Shown piece after piece: positions 53,966 to 62,553 of a stretch of DNA of 64,000 nucleotides. A program made the translations under genes and the position numbers. The notes beneath the pieces were generated by a model, which was not told the DNA's origin, made no database searches, and worked only from the letters and a program-made list of their open reading frames with translations. The stretch is taken from NCBI RefSeq assembly GCF_034366625.1, contig NZ_JAXMIH010000005.1, forward strand, positions 310,001-374,000, in the 5' to 3' direction. Every line of letters begins with the position of its first letter. The stretch's first letter is position 1. The stretch comes from Prosthecobacter sp. Its GTDB lineage: Bacteria > Verrucomicrobiota > Verrucomicrobiia > Verrucomicrobiales > Verrucomicrobiaceae.

Positions 53966-54184
53966 TTAGCGGCGACGTCTGTCCATCGAGCCACCGATCA
54001 CGTTCCCAGCCAGGGCACCGACGCCAGCGCCAACGGCGGCACCGCCGAGGCTTCGGGAAGCGAGTCCGCCCACGGCTGCTCCGCCGAGGGCACCGATGAC
54101 AGTTCCCTCACGGGCACGGGGTCCGCTGGTGCAGGAAACCAATGAGGATGATGTGAGTAGAGTGCAAAGTAAGAGCGTTTTCAT
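53966..54184 (-). CDS. small glycine-zipper lipoprotein
   Basis: A 72-residue protein with a lipoprotein signal peptide ending in the lipobox 'LVSC' (about residues 15-18). The mature part is a glycine-zipper repeat ('GTVIGALGGAAVGGLASRSL', 'GAAVGAGVGALAGNVIGG') ending in basic 'MDRRRR'. Such YMGG/GlyZip lipoproteins embed in or stabilise the outer membrane. The ATG at 54184 is chosen for the signal peptide; a longer frame exists upstream. Single-gene unit. Confidence 0.8.
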   Translation of the reverse strand: MKTLLLCTLLTSSSLVSCTSGPRAREGTVIGALGGAAVGGLASRSLGGAAVGAGVGALAGNVIGGSMDRRRR

Positions 54185-54361
54185 AGCAAGAGTGTTTTTA
54201 CGCCAAATAATACGAGCGGGCACCGCATCGCCACCCATCCGCAGGCAAGACATATTCAAAATAAAAACACAGCCAGAAAGCTGCCATCTGCGATTGTGCT
54301 GCGCGCAAATCAGAACCTCATCGGCATTTTATCTTTCGTTTTCTTGCGTGCATAGTCTGGC

Positions 54362-55774
54362 ATGAGCACGCGCATCGAAACAGACAGCATGGGCGAGATG
54401 TCCGTGCCGGTGGACGCCTTGTATGGGGCCAGCACACAACGCGCCGTACTGAACTTCCCCGTCAGCGGGCGGCCCATGCCCTATCCCATCGTGCATGCGT
54501 ATGGTCTCATCAAGTGGGCCGCAGCTCGTGTGCATCACGAGCTGGGACTCCTGCCGAAGGACCAGGCGGAACTCACCGAACAGGCCGCGCTCGAAGTGGC
54601 GGAAGGGAAACTCGACGCCCATTTCGTGCTCGACATCTATCAGACCGGTTCCGGCACGAGCACGAACATGAACGTGAACGAGGTCATCTCGAACCGCGCG
54701 TGCCAGTTGGCTGGCAAACCCATCGGAGCGAAGGATCCCGTCCACCCGAACGACCATGTGAACATGGGGCAGTCATCCAACGACACCTTCCCCACTGCCA
54801 TGCATGTGGCTGTCGCGCAGGAGCTGCAGAACAAGCTTCTCCCCACCCTTGAAAAACTCCAGGTCGCGTTGACGACGAAGGGGGAGGAATTCTGGGACGT
54901 GCTCAAGATCGGCCGCACCCATCTCATGGACGCCACGCCTGTGCGGCTCGGCCAGGAGTTCAATGGCTACGCGCGACAAGTCGAACACGGCGTGGACCGC
55001 GTTCATAAAGCCCTCAAGGCCATCGCCGAGCTTCCTCTCGGTGGCACCGCTGTCGGCACCGGGCTGAATGGTCACCCTGACTTCCCCGCGAAGGCCATCG
55101 CATTGCTCGCGGAGAAGACCGGCATTCCGTTCCGCGAGGCGAAGGATCACTTCGAAGCCCAGTCCTCCAAAGACGCCCTCGTCGAAGTCAGCGGCCAGTT
55201 GAAAACCATCGCCACCAGTCTTTTCAAGATCGCCAACGACATCCGCTGGCTCGGCTCCGGCCCGCAATGCGCCATCGGCGAGATCGCACTGCCTGCCACC
55301 CAGCCCGGCAGCAGCATCATGCCCGGCAAGGTGAACCCGGTGATGTGCGAGAGTCTCATGCAGGTCTGCGCGCGGGTCTTCGGCAACGACGCCACCGTCA
55401 CCTGGTGTGCCGCCGCTGGCAGCAATTTTGAGCTCAATGTCATGATGCCCGCCCTCGCCGCCGCCTTGCTGGAGAGCATCGAACTGCTGACAAACGCCTC
55501 CAAAATCTTCTGCGAACGCTGTGTCGTCGGCATCGAGGCCAGGAAACAGCGCTGCAACGACTTGATCGAATATAGCCTCGCGATGGTCACCGGACTGAAC
55601 TCAAAAATCGGCTACGACAAGGCCGCGGTGATAGCGAAAGAGAGTGCGAAGACCGGCATCCCCGTGCGCACTCTCTGCATGGATCGCCTGAGCGAACTTG
55701 GCATCACCGAAACCGAACTGAATGAAGCACTCGACCCCGCGAGGATGTGCGCACCTGCTGTGACAGCCTCCTAA
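54362..55774 (+). CDS. fumC: class II fumarate hydratase
   Basis: A 470-residue fumarase catalysing the reversible hydration of fumarate to malate in the TCA cycle. The start 'TDSMGEMSVPVDALYGAST', 'GSGTSTNMNVNEVISNR', 'VHPNDHVNMGQSSNDTFPTA' and the signature loop 'GSSIMPGKVNPVMCE' identify the class II fumarase/aspartase fold, and the lack of aspartase-specific features together with normal length favours FumC. The 177 bases upstream are A+T-richer than average and probably hold its promoter, but no clear -35/-10 pair was fixed. Confidence 0.95.
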   Translation: MSTRIETDSMGEMSVPVDALYGASTQRAVLNFPVSGRPMPYPIVHAYGLIKWAAARVHHELGLLPKDQAELTEQAALEVAEGKLDAHFVLDIYQTGSGTSTNMNVNEVISNRACQLAGKPIGAKDPVHPNDHVNMGQSSNDTFPTAMHVAVAQELQNKLLPTLEKLQVALTTKGEEFWDVLKIGRTHLMDATPVRLGQEFNGYARQVEHGVDRVHKALKAIAELPLGGTAVGTGLNGHPDFPAKAIALLAEKTGIPFREAKDHFEAQSSKDALVEVSGQLKTIATSLFKIANDIRWLGSGPQCAIGEIALPATQPGSSIMPGKVNPVMCESLMQVCARVFGNDATVTWCAAAGSNFELNVMMPALAAALLESIELLTNASKIFCERCVVGIEARKQRCNDLIEYSLAMVTGLNSKIGYDKAAVIAKESAKTGIPVRTLCMDRLSELGITETELNEALDPARMCAPAVTAS

Positions 55775-55798
55775 CGTTTTGTACTTACGTCCAAGCAG

Positions 55799-56323
55799 TC
55801 AAAGAGGGGCAGGTGTTCCACCCAACGCGCCGATCAGCGTGCCAGTCTTCATGCTGCGCCGGGTTTTCTTGGCGGCTGCCTTGAGAGGAGTGGTTTCAGG
55901 CGCAGGCATGCTTGGTATGACCAGCACGGGCCGGGCGGCGTGCTTGATGATCCCTTCCGTGACCGAGCCGACGATCAGATGGTACAGCGCACCGTGCCCG
56001 TGCGATCCCATGATGATGACATCTGGATTGAGCTGTCTGATCTGGGCCAGAACGGTTTCCAGCAGCAGGCCGCCAAACAGTTGCGCCGTCGCGTTGACGC
56101 CTTGCTCCATCAGGGAGTCACGCATGGCGAGCAGTGCCCGCTGTCTTTCCTTAAAGATATCCGGGGGGACGGCGGGAGGTTCAAAATCCACCACCAGAGG
56201 CTCCGGCGGCACGACATGCATGAGAACAATGTCGCTGCCAAAAGCTTTCGCATGAGCATGTGCGTGCTCCACGATCTTCGGGGTGACATCTGAGAAATCG
56301 ATGAGGGCAAGAATGGTTTTCAT
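55799..56323 (-). CDS. universal stress protein (UspA family) with extended C-terminus
   Basis: A 174-residue UspA-fold protein. 'KTILALIDFSDVTPKIVEHA' opens the domain, and the ATP-binding loop G-x2-G-x9-G-[S/T] is seen as 'GSHGHGALYHLIVGSVTEGI'. After the last strand ('RPVLVIPSMP') there are about 30 extra residues of basic then glycine-rich sequence. It is cytoplasmic and a likely responder to energy or oxygen stress. A second Usp gene of closely similar sequence lies 0.85 kb away on the opposite strand, suggesting a duplication. Confidence 0.92.
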   Translation of the reverse strand: MKTILALIDFSDVTPKIVEHAHAHAKAFGSDIVLMHVVPPEPLVVDFEPPAVPPDIFKERQRALLAMRDSLMEQGVNATAQLFGGLLLETVLAQIRQLNPDVIIMGSHGHGALYHLIVGSVTEGIIKHAARPVLVIPSMPAPETTPLKAAAKKTRRSMKTGTLIGALGGTPAPL

Positions 56324-56438
56324 AGCTTGAGGGGGTGGTTTGTCGGCCTTTCAGCGCCCCGCTGGATGATACGCGTTTCGATGCCTCCCGGGTTGGGCTT
56401 ATCTCCAGGCATTCAAAATGCCGTGCCTGCCCCGTGTC

Positions 56439-56891
56439 TCACACCAGACACCACAGCAGCGACACCTTTTGGGGCTTGAGCGGTGTGACGGCGCGATAAG
56501 CCTGGCTTGCGAGGACGGCGGCTTCAAATACCGCCAGTCCTGCCGGTGAACCGCATTGGTGCCCGCCTTTCCCCAGTGTCAGCAGACCATCGGTGGACGC
56601 GTATTGCAATGTCAGTGAGAGCTGGCTCATGCCGTCCTCATCCTCATCACCGGGCTCGATGAACTGACGCGTCAGCTCCAGTTGGAAATTCGGCCCCTGG
56701 CCTTGGTCATACGTACTCCATTGGAAGAGGAGCGTGTCCCCCTCCTCGTCCTGGATGCAGTTTTCCGCACGTACGTCGTGGTAGAAGGCCAGCATCCGTG
56801 CCAGAGCCTTCGCTGCGTCGAGACCCTCCACCGTCATTCCAGAGGCGTTGACGGAGTCTTGAAACTTGGCGGCGGAGTCTGCAGGGTGCAT
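56439..56891 (-). CDS. hypothetical protein
   Basis: A 150-residue acidic protein with no recognised family. 'FYHDVRAENCIQDEEGDTLL' and 'FQLELTRQFIEPGDEDEDGM' suggest an alpha/beta single domain without signal peptide or membrane helix. It lies between two universal-stress-protein genes and its start faces the 283-base intergenic region containing a perfect nine-base inverted repeat. Possibly co-regulated with the second Usp gene; function unknown. Confidence 0.65.
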   Translation of the reverse strand: MHPADSAAKFQDSVNASGMTVEGLDAAKALARMLAFYHDVRAENCIQDEEGDTLLFQWSTYDQGQGPNFQLELTRQFIEPGDEDEDGMSQLSLTLQYASTDGLLTLGKGGHQCGSPAGLAVFEAAVLASQAYRAVTPLKPQKVSLLWCLV

Positions 56892-56951
56892 GGCTGAAAG
56901 AGGAAAGACTGGAGCAGGCTGTCTGATTTCGTTGGCGATGAAGATGGAGGA

Positions 56952-56995
56952 GTGAGGCGTTCTATCGCAGTGAACGTCCTCATTATACGCCTCAC
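56952..56995. promoter_or_regulatory. perfect 9-bp inverted repeat in the intergenic region between divergent genes
   Basis: GTGAGGCGT (56952-56960) and ACGCCTCAC (56987-56995) face each other across 26 bases. They lie 60 bases before the hypothetical gene on the minus strand and 180 bases before the Usp gene on the plus strand. Could be an operator pair or a weak RNA hairpin; no T-run follows, so it is not a terminator. The remainder of this 283-base gap shows nothing else recognisable. Confidence 0.4.
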
Positions 56996-57160
56996 AGCTC
57001 TTCTTTGAGTGTCAGATGTTTTACTGGTGACTGCGGTGGCACAGGTGCCGGTCACATTTTCGAGCGTTTTCGGAAAAGTCCTGCCCGGTGGAACTGGCCC
57101 GCCCGGACTCCCATGATGGATTTTCACATCCGGCATCTGCTGTTTTACGTTTGTATAAGC

Positions 57161-57166
57161 AGGAGG
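57161..57166 (+). promoter_or_regulatory. consensus ribosome binding site of the second Usp gene
   Basis: AGGAGG eight bases before the ATG at 57175. It fixes that start over longer in-frame options upstream and stands out because most genes here have weak Shine-Dalgarno sequences. Confidence 0.8.
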
Positions 57167-57174
57167 ACAACCCC

Positions 57175-57633
57175 ATGAAAACCATCGTTGCCTTGGTGGA
57201 CTTCACCGATGCCTCATCCAAGGTGCTCAAGCAAACCCATGCCCTGGCATCCGCCCTCGGCAGTCAGGTGGTTTTGATGCACGTGGTGCTTCGCGAAATG
57301 CCGGTTGCCACTTACGGCGGCGAAGTTCCACCCATTCCGATCGAACCCTCGCCGGAAACCATTCTAGCGGACCAGAGACAGCTCGACGGGCTTGTGGAAT
57401 CATTGACCAAGCTCGGGGTGGATGCTCGCGCGCTGCAATTCAAGGGCCCAGTGGCGGAGACCGTCCTGGCTGAAACACCACGATTGAACGCCGATCTCGT
57501 CATCATGGGTTCGCATCACCACAGCGCTCTCTACAACCTGTTCATTGGCAGCGTGACTGCGGACGTCCTGAAACGCGCGCCTTTCCCGGTGCTCGTGGTG
57601 CCGTGCGATGCTCCGGCGCAAGAAAAGGCATGA
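57175..57633 (+). CDS. universal stress protein (UspA family)
   Basis: A 152-residue UspA-fold protein, closely similar to the one at 55799-56323 ('KTIVALVDFTDASSKVLKQT' against 'KTILALIDFSDVTPKIVEHA'). The ATP loop is 'GSHHHSALYNLFIGSVTADV', where the second glycine of the motif is replaced by histidine/serine, so nucleotide binding may differ. The start is set by an AGGAGG eight bases upstream, implying strong translation. Cytoplasmic stress protein; inferred partner of its paralogue. Confidence 0.93.
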   Translation: MKTIVALVDFTDASSKVLKQTHALASALGSQVVLMHVVLREMPVATYGGEVPPIPIEPSPETILADQRQLDGLVESLTKLGVDARALQFKGPVAETVLAETPRLNADLVIMGSHHHSALYNLFIGSVTADVLKRAPFPVLVVPCDAPAQEKA

Positions 57634-57722
57634 TCATGGCCGCTTAGGCCGCGAGGTGCGTCGTGCTCTGCCTTTTTTATCGCAATTTGGGCAATCACTG
57701 GCACAGCATGGGAGCATTCCAC

Positions 57723-58163
57723 ATGAATTCTTCCATCCATCCCATCGTCGTGCTGGCCGTGTTGGGCATCGTGGCGTCATTGATCTTGATGGTCACGGTC
57801 TTTCACGTGCGTCGTGCGGGTCTGAAGGTGCTGCTGGTGCTCATCGCCGTCCTGACGCTGGCACCGGCGGGGCTGGTGGTGCTGACAATGTATCCCGAGT
57901 GGGTGGATGCACGCTTTCGTAGCTACAAGGCCTTCTATGACGGCATCCAGCTCGGCATGACGCGCGATGAGGTGCTGACGGTGCAGGCGAAACTTTATCC
58001 TGACAGCGGTCCGCGTCAGAAACCCCGCATCATCGTCGATGAGGTCGAGAGCCTGACGTTTTTCATGCATCCCGAAGTTTCCGACAGTTCGGTGAATTGC
58101 GAGGGCATCCTGCTCCACCTCAAGGAGGGCAAAGTGGTCTCGAAAGTCTATTCACCAGATTAG
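57723..58163 (+). CDS. membrane protein with BamE/SmpA-like C-terminal region
   Basis: A 146-residue protein with two transmembrane helices (about 8-27 and 37-54), then 'FYDGIQLGMTRDEVLTVQAK', the hallmark 'I-x-x-G-M-T-x-x-E-V' of BamE/SmpA-like and related small envelope domains, and a short beta segment ending 'LHLKEGKVVSKVYS'. The ATG at 57723 is preferred; two upstream in-frame Mets at 57663 and 57708 are possible. Probably an envelope accessory protein; function unknown. Confidence 0.65.
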   Translation: MNSSIHPIVVLAVLGIVASLILMVTVFHVRRAGLKVLLVLIAVLTLAPAGLVVLTMYPEWVDARFRSYKAFYDGIQLGMTRDEVLTVQAKLYPDSGPRQKPRIIVDEVESLTFFMHPEVSDSSVNCEGILLHLKEGKVVSKVYSPD

Positions 58164-58234
58164 CGTGCATCCGACACAAACTTCATCTTTTCCTCAACAG
58201 CGCCGTCGTTGGCGCTGTCTCTTGCTCGCGCCCC

Positions 58235-59800
58235 ATGCTGTTCCGACCACCCCCTCGATTCGTCATCTTCACGCTGAACAGCGTGATCCTGACAATCTGG
58301 CTTTGTCTTCCGACGCCGCTCCTTGCCGACTGGCGCGATGACATCGGCTACACCCAGCTTGCCGCCGAACTTGGCGTCTCCATGCCCACGGGCGCGGGAA
58401 TTCCCCTGCTGCAGGCTGAAGCCAACTCAGTGACCTCACCACCCGATTATCTGCCGCAGGCCGGCGGGCCTGGCTCATTTGCTGGCGCAGGTTCTTATGC
58501 CGGCAAAACATTTTACGCCGAGTCCGGTGCGGGCGTGGTTCTGGGCCACGCTCAATCGGTGTCCTCCTATTTCTACGCGAATGGTTCCGGCATCGCTCGT
58601 GGTGCCACGGAGATTCACAACTACACCGCGACGGATTTCATCAACCGCCTTAACAGCGCAAACGCGCCGGAAGCATTCCCCGGCCGCGTGCATAACCATA
58701 GCTGGGTGGGCAGCGCCGGGAGCGCGGACACGCAGCTTCTGCGCCGCCTCGATTATCTGATCGAGCGCGATGGGCGCATCGTGGCCACCGCGCTGGACAA
58801 CAGCACCGGCGCCATGTCAGGGCTCTTGGGCAACAATTACCACGCTCTCACCGCCGGCCTCCGCTCCGGGGGGCACAGTCAGGGCGGGACGAACACCGAT
58901 GGCAGTGGACGTATGAAGCCAGATCTCGTCGTTAATGAGAGCCTGACCAGCTATGCCGCACCGGTGATCGCCGGATCGGCCGCCGCACTGCTACAGTCTG
59001 CGGTTGCCTCCGGGAACGCAAATGCGGAGAAGCCCCAGGTCATCAAGGCACAGCTCCTCGCAGGTGCCTCAAAGCAAAACCTGCCGCAATGGCAGCGTGA
59101 TGCGGACACCGAACCTTACGACGACGTTTTCGGCGCTGGTGAAATCAATCTGCGTAACGCGTATTACATCCAGCAAGCCGGTCAGCACACGTATTCCACG
59201 AGTGTGGAGCGGCCATCCCGAGGTTGGGATTTTGCCACCGCGTCTAACACCACCGGACGCCGCTATTTCTTCAGCATCCCGACAGGGAAGTTTGCAGGCA
59301 TTTTTTCCGCAGCACTCAACTGGCATCGTACACTCACCGGGATCGCAGGCACCTACAGCAGCACCACTTACAATCTCACCCTGCGTCTTTATGCCTCCCA
59401 GAACTTCACGCCGGACGCCACAGCGATCAGCGCTTCCACCAGCAGCGTGGACAACGTGGAGCACCTGTTTCAATACAATCTGCCGCCTGGCCAGTACATG
59501 CTCGAAGTCACCTCCGGGACCAATAACCGCCCCTATGCGCTTGCCTGGGCCGCTCAATTGGGCACCGGACCCATTCTGACGCCGCGAATCAGTGACGGAC
59601 AACTCACCCTCGACGCCGCGAATCTTGACCCCCAGGTCAGCTACACTCTCGAAAGCTCCCCCAATCTCGCGGATCCATGGACTGTCGAGCAAACCTTTCG
59701 TACCGCTGACACCGTGCCCTCCTTCACCCACAGTTGGCAGAATCCATCCTCGCTCACAGGCAGCGGCTTTTACCGTCTGCGCTGGACGCCGGTGCGTTAA
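58235..59800 (+). CDS. secreted subtilisin-like (S8) protein with a non-canonical active site
   Basis: A 521-residue protein with a signal peptide (about 8-31). The serine-site region 'LTSYAAPVIAGSAAALL' (S239) matches S8 'GTSxAAPxVAG', and a histidine lies in 'VVLGHAQSVSSYFY' (H105), where the S8 His block should be. The Asp block reads 'GAGIPLLQAEAN' (54-65) instead of the usual 'vaViDtG', so the catalytic aspartate appears lost. 'RVHNHSWVGSAG' and 'VATALDNSTG' occupy the middle strands. The C-terminus 'YTLESSPNLADPWTVEQTF' to 'GSGFYRLRW' is the beta domain common at the ends of secreted verrucomicrobial proteins, likely a surface or sorting domain. Confidence 0.75.
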   Translation: MLFRPPPRFVIFTLNSVILTIWLCLPTPLLADWRDDIGYTQLAAELGVSMPTGAGIPLLQAEANSVTSPPDYLPQAGGPGSFAGAGSYAGKTFYAESGAGVVLGHAQSVSSYFYANGSGIARGATEIHNYTATDFINRLNSANAPEAFPGRVHNHSWVGSAGSADTQLLRRLDYLIERDGRIVATALDNSTGAMSGLLGNNYHALTAGLRSGGHSQGGTNTDGSGRMKPDLVVNESLTSYAAPVIAGSAAALLQSAVASGNANAEKPQVIKAQLLAGASKQNLPQWQRDADTEPYDDVFGAGEINLRNAYYIQQAGQHTYSTSVERPSRGWDFATASNTTGRRYFFSIPTGKFAGIFSAALNWHRTLTGIAGTYSSTTYNLTLRLYASQNFTPDATAISASTSSVDNVEHLFQYNLPPGQYMLEVTSGTNNRPYALAWAAQLGTGPILTPRISDGQLTLDAANLDPQVSYTLESSPNLADPWTVEQTFRTADTVPSFTHSWQNPSSLTGSGFYRLRWTPVR

Positions 59801-59842
59801 AAGGGACTCTTGAAAACGTAACCGTTCACCCGATTGAACGCC

Positions 59843-60694
59843 ATGACACTTTGGAAACGCTTGCTGCGCCTCGTTGCCATTGCCATCCTCACCCCTGCGA
59901 TATTCCTGCTTGGCTGCCAGTCCAGTCTCATCTACCACCCGAACCCCTGCCGACCGCAGCACGAAAGAATGCTGAGCGCCATGCAAGGTGCTCGCGTTCG
60001 CTTCACCACCTCGCAGGGCACGCAGACGGCGTTTTACATCCCGCCACGCGCGAGCACGCCGGGCCTGCCGCCAACGATCTGGCTCTGCTTCGGTGGGAAC
60101 GGCGCTCTGGCGCTCGACTGGCTGCATTTTACGGACGCGTGGGACGAACAATTTGCATACTTGCTCGTCGATTATCCCGGCTATGGCGACTGCGAGGGTG
60201 CGCCGACGCCGGGGCGCATTCGTGAGAGCAGCAAAGCGGCTTTCGAGGCGCTGGCGAAGCATTTGAACACGACCAAAGAAGATCTACAGCCACGGATCGC
60301 AGTGCTGGGCCATTCGCTCGGCGCTGCGGCGGCGCTGATGGCGGCGGAGGATCTCGACGTGCGCCGCGCGGTGCTGCTCTCCCCTTTCACCACGATGACG
60401 GACATGGGCCGCCTCGTGCTCGGCTGGCCGCTGTGCTATTTGAACCTGCACCGCTTCGACAATCGCAAGACGCTGCGCCACGTCGCCTCGCGCACGGGTG
60501 CGCGCCTTGTGATCTTCCACGGTGCGGCGGACGAGGTGATCCCTGCGCACATGGGGCGTGAACTGGCGGTGGCGCACCCGCAGGTGGTGACGTTCCATGA
60601 GGTTCCGGACGCGCATCACAACGACATTCTGGCGCTGATTTCGGATCGGGTCGGCAAGGCCATGACAGAGGTCGCGGGCGTGACGGCCCAGTGA
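59843..60694 (+). CDS. lipoprotein alpha/beta hydrolase
   Basis: A 283-residue alpha/beta hydrolase with a lipoprotein-type signal peptide and lipobox 'FLLGC' (about residues 20-24). The nucleophile elbow is 'LGHSLGAAAALMA' (serine near 155). 'VDYPGYGDCEGAPTPGR' precedes it, and the acid and histidine lie in 'FHGAADEVIPAHMG' and 'PDAHHND'. All triad residues are present. It resembles the BEM46/YfhR-like esterases anchored in the envelope. The ATG at 59843 follows a TTG at 59834 that would add three residues. Substrate unknown. Confidence 0.88.
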   Translation: MTLWKRLLRLVAIAILTPAIFLLGCQSSLIYHPNPCRPQHERMLSAMQGARVRFTTSQGTQTAFYIPPRASTPGLPPTIWLCFGGNGALALDWLHFTDAWDEQFAYLLVDYPGYGDCEGAPTPGRIRESSKAAFEALAKHLNTTKEDLQPRIAVLGHSLGAAAALMAAEDLDVRRAVLLSPFTTMTDMGRLVLGWPLCYLNLHRFDNRKTLRHVASRTGARLVIFHGAADEVIPAHMGRELAVAHPQVVTFHEVPDAHHNDILALISDRVGKAMTEVAGVTAQ

Positions 60695-60760
60695 GGCACA
60701 CGGCGGTTGCTTTCGAGCGGTGCTGTGCTCTGATGCGCGCTCAAACCTCCATCCCAAGCC

Positions 60761-61372
60761 ATGTCCGCGCACTCCCCTTCCTCGGAAAAATCATCCTCCA
60801 TCTGGTCCACTCTCAATGCCATCATCGGCACCGTCATTGGCGGCGTTGTCCTGCTCTGGGTGCTGGCTTTTATGTGGAAAGGATGGATCTCCCTGCGTCC
60901 GAAGCCGAAGGCAGAAACGCCTGCTGCCGTTGCCGCAGCCCCGGTCGCTGGTGCGGCTGCACCCGCCGCCACTTCGGCCCCTGCCGCCAATCTCCCGGTG
61001 CTCGAAGTCACCATCAAGCCTGACTCTGCCAACCCGCTGGCCTACGATACGAAGAGCATCAGCGCCAAGGCTGGCCAGAAGGTGAAGGTGACCTTCATTA
61101 ACATACATCCTACCCTGCCGCAGCCGCACAATTTCGTGCTCGGCAAGCTCGGCACGAAGGACAAGATGATGACCATCGCCATGAGCGCGATCACGCTGGT
61201 GGACAAGGGCTACATCCCCGACTCGCCCGACATTCTCGCCCACACCAAGCTCCTCAACCCCGGCCAGACCGAGTCCATCGAGTTCACGCTGCCTGCCGCC
61301 GGTGAATACCCCTATTTCTGCACCTTCCCCGGTCATGTCGCGATCATGAACGGCATCCTCACCGTGCAGTAA
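60761..61372 (+). CDS. membrane-anchored cupredoxin-domain protein (azurin-like)
   Basis: A 203-residue protein. One N-terminal transmembrane helix (about 17-38) is followed by an Ala/Pro-rich linker and a cupredoxin domain from about residue 82. The type 1 copper ligands are visible: His in 'PQPHNFVLG', Cys and His in 'YFCTFPGHV', and Met in 'IMNGIL'. It fits the azurin/plastocyanin-like electron carriers on the outer face of the inner membrane. An acceptor or donor is not identified; planctomycete-type cytochromes in the window are candidate partners, but this is inference. Confidence 0.9.
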   Translation: MSAHSPSSEKSSSIWSTLNAIIGTVIGGVVLLWVLAFMWKGWISLRPKPKAETPAAVAAAPVAGAAAPAATSAPAANLPVLEVTIKPDSANPLAYDTKSISAKAGQKVKVTFINIHPTLPQPHNFVLGKLGTKDKMMTIAMSAITLVDKGYIPDSPDILAHTKLLNPGQTESIEFTLPAAGEYPYFCTFPGHVAIMNGILTVQ

Positions 61373-61393
61373 TCATCGCATTCTCCGCAGCCT

Positions 61394-61810
61394 ATGGCCG
61401 TTTCCATCAGCATCGATTACGAGGGTGGCCTGCGCTGCCGTGCCACGCATGGCCCCTCGCAGAACCAGATGGTCACGGATGCGCCGGTGGACAATCACGG
61501 CAAAGGCGAGTCCTTCAGTCCCACCGATCTCGTCGCCACCGCGCTTGCCACCTGCATGGCGACGGTGATCGGCATCAAGGCGCAGCAGAAGGGCTACGAC
61601 CTCCCCGGCATGAAGGTCAGCGTGGAAAAGCACATGAGCACGGACAGCCCGCGTCGCATTGTGCGCTTGCCCATCACCATCGAGATCCCGCTGCCCGCCG
61701 ATCATCCCGACTGCAAAGTTCTCGAAGCCACCGCTCTCGGCTGCCCCGTGCATCACAGCGTGCATCCCGACATCGACAAGCCGGTGACGTTTGTGTGGAG
61801 CGGGAAGTGA
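61394..61810 (+). CDS. OsmC/Ohr family peroxidase-like protein
   Basis: A 138-residue protein of the OsmC/Ohr family. The two conserved cysteines lie in 'ALATCMATVIGIKAQ' and 'ALGCPVHHSV', and 'GESFSPTDLVATALATCM' is the family signature. Members reduce organic hydroperoxides. The gene is 21 bases after the cupredoxin gene and may be co-transcribed. Its stop abuts the stop of the convergent gene below. Confidence 0.92.
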   Translation: MAVSISIDYEGGLRCRATHGPSQNQMVTDAPVDNHGKGESFSPTDLVATALATCMATVIGIKAQQKGYDLPGMKVSVEKHMSTDSPRRIVRLPITIEIPLPADHPDCKVLEATALGCPVHHSVHPDIDKPVTFVWSGK

Positions 61811-62530
61811 TCACCGCCGCACCCAGTACGCATCGGGGGACAGGCCCACCTGCCAGTTGCGCTCGTGCATGTAGGAGTAATCCGTCTTGCCCTTGGCACC
61901 GATCATGAAGGTGCCTGTGGCCCGTTTCCAAGCCTTGCTAAAGCTCTCCGCCGTGTGGCAGCCCCAGCTCTGGCAGTAGGCTTTTTTGAGGAAGGCCCAG
62001 CGGCTGATTTTACCCAGATCATTCTCATGCAGCCACGCGGTGGAGGTGGCATACACATCGGAACTGTAATCGAACATGAAGCTGTACTTGTTCGAGTGGC
62101 CGAAGTACTCAAAGCCGGAGATCTTCATGCCGCTGCGTCCTGAGGCGCCGTGGTTGATGTAACGGATGAGTTCATCCGTGCTGCGGAACCAGACAAGGTT
62201 GATGAATGGATACGCCTGCGGCACGGACTCGATGTTCTGCGTCAGCGGCTGGTGGTCGGCGGCGGAGCGGCGTACATAGCCGTCACGATACACCAGCCAG
62301 GTGATCTTCGTGCCCGGAGGAGCCGTGCTTTGGATATCCTGCATACGCACGCGAGCGGTGCGGATGAAATTGCCCCACCAGCGGTCATGCTGCTCCCCCG
62401 GTTTGCGCAGATCCTCGAACCGCCGCACGGCAGGCCCGCCGCTGACGACGATGTATTCGGTTCCAGCGACCGCCTTGGCAGCAAGGCCGCAGGTGCACAG
62501 GAAAATCGCGGAAAAAATCAGTCGGGTCAT
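61811..62530 (-). CDS. secreted protein with a possible caspase-fold (clan CD) His-Cys pair
   Basis: A 239-residue protein with a signal peptide (about 1-22). No named family is recognised. The segments 'YFGHSNKYSFMFDYS' (H145) and 'QSWGCHTAESFSKAWKRATG' (C191) followed by 'TFMIGAKGKTDY' resemble the His-then-Cys order and strand context of clan CD peptidases such as the C80 and CHAT families, where the sequence after the cysteine often reads C-x-T/S. If correct, it is a secreted cysteine protease or a relative; this is inference from two short motifs. An aromatic C-terminus 'DAYWVRR' ends it. Confidence 0.6.
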   Translation of the reverse strand: MTRLIFSAIFLCTCGLAAKAVAGTEYIVVSGGPAVRRFEDLRKPGEQHDRWWGNFIRTARVRMQDIQSTAPPGTKITWLVYRDGYVRRSAADHQPLTQNIESVPQAYPFINLVWFRSTDELIRYINHGASGRSGMKISGFEYFGHSNKYSFMFDYSSDVYATSTAWLHENDLGKISRWAFLKKAYCQSWGCHTAESFSKAWKRATGTFMIGAKGKTDYSYMHERNWQVGLSPDAYWVRR

Positions 62531-62553
62531 GACAGCGTGATGAATGCCAGGGC

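Noticed and set aside
53900..54145. 81-codon plus-strand frame opposite the glycine-zipper lipoprotein
   Set aside because: The minus-strand reading has a lipobox and glycine zipper; the plus-strand one is compositionally the complement of it.
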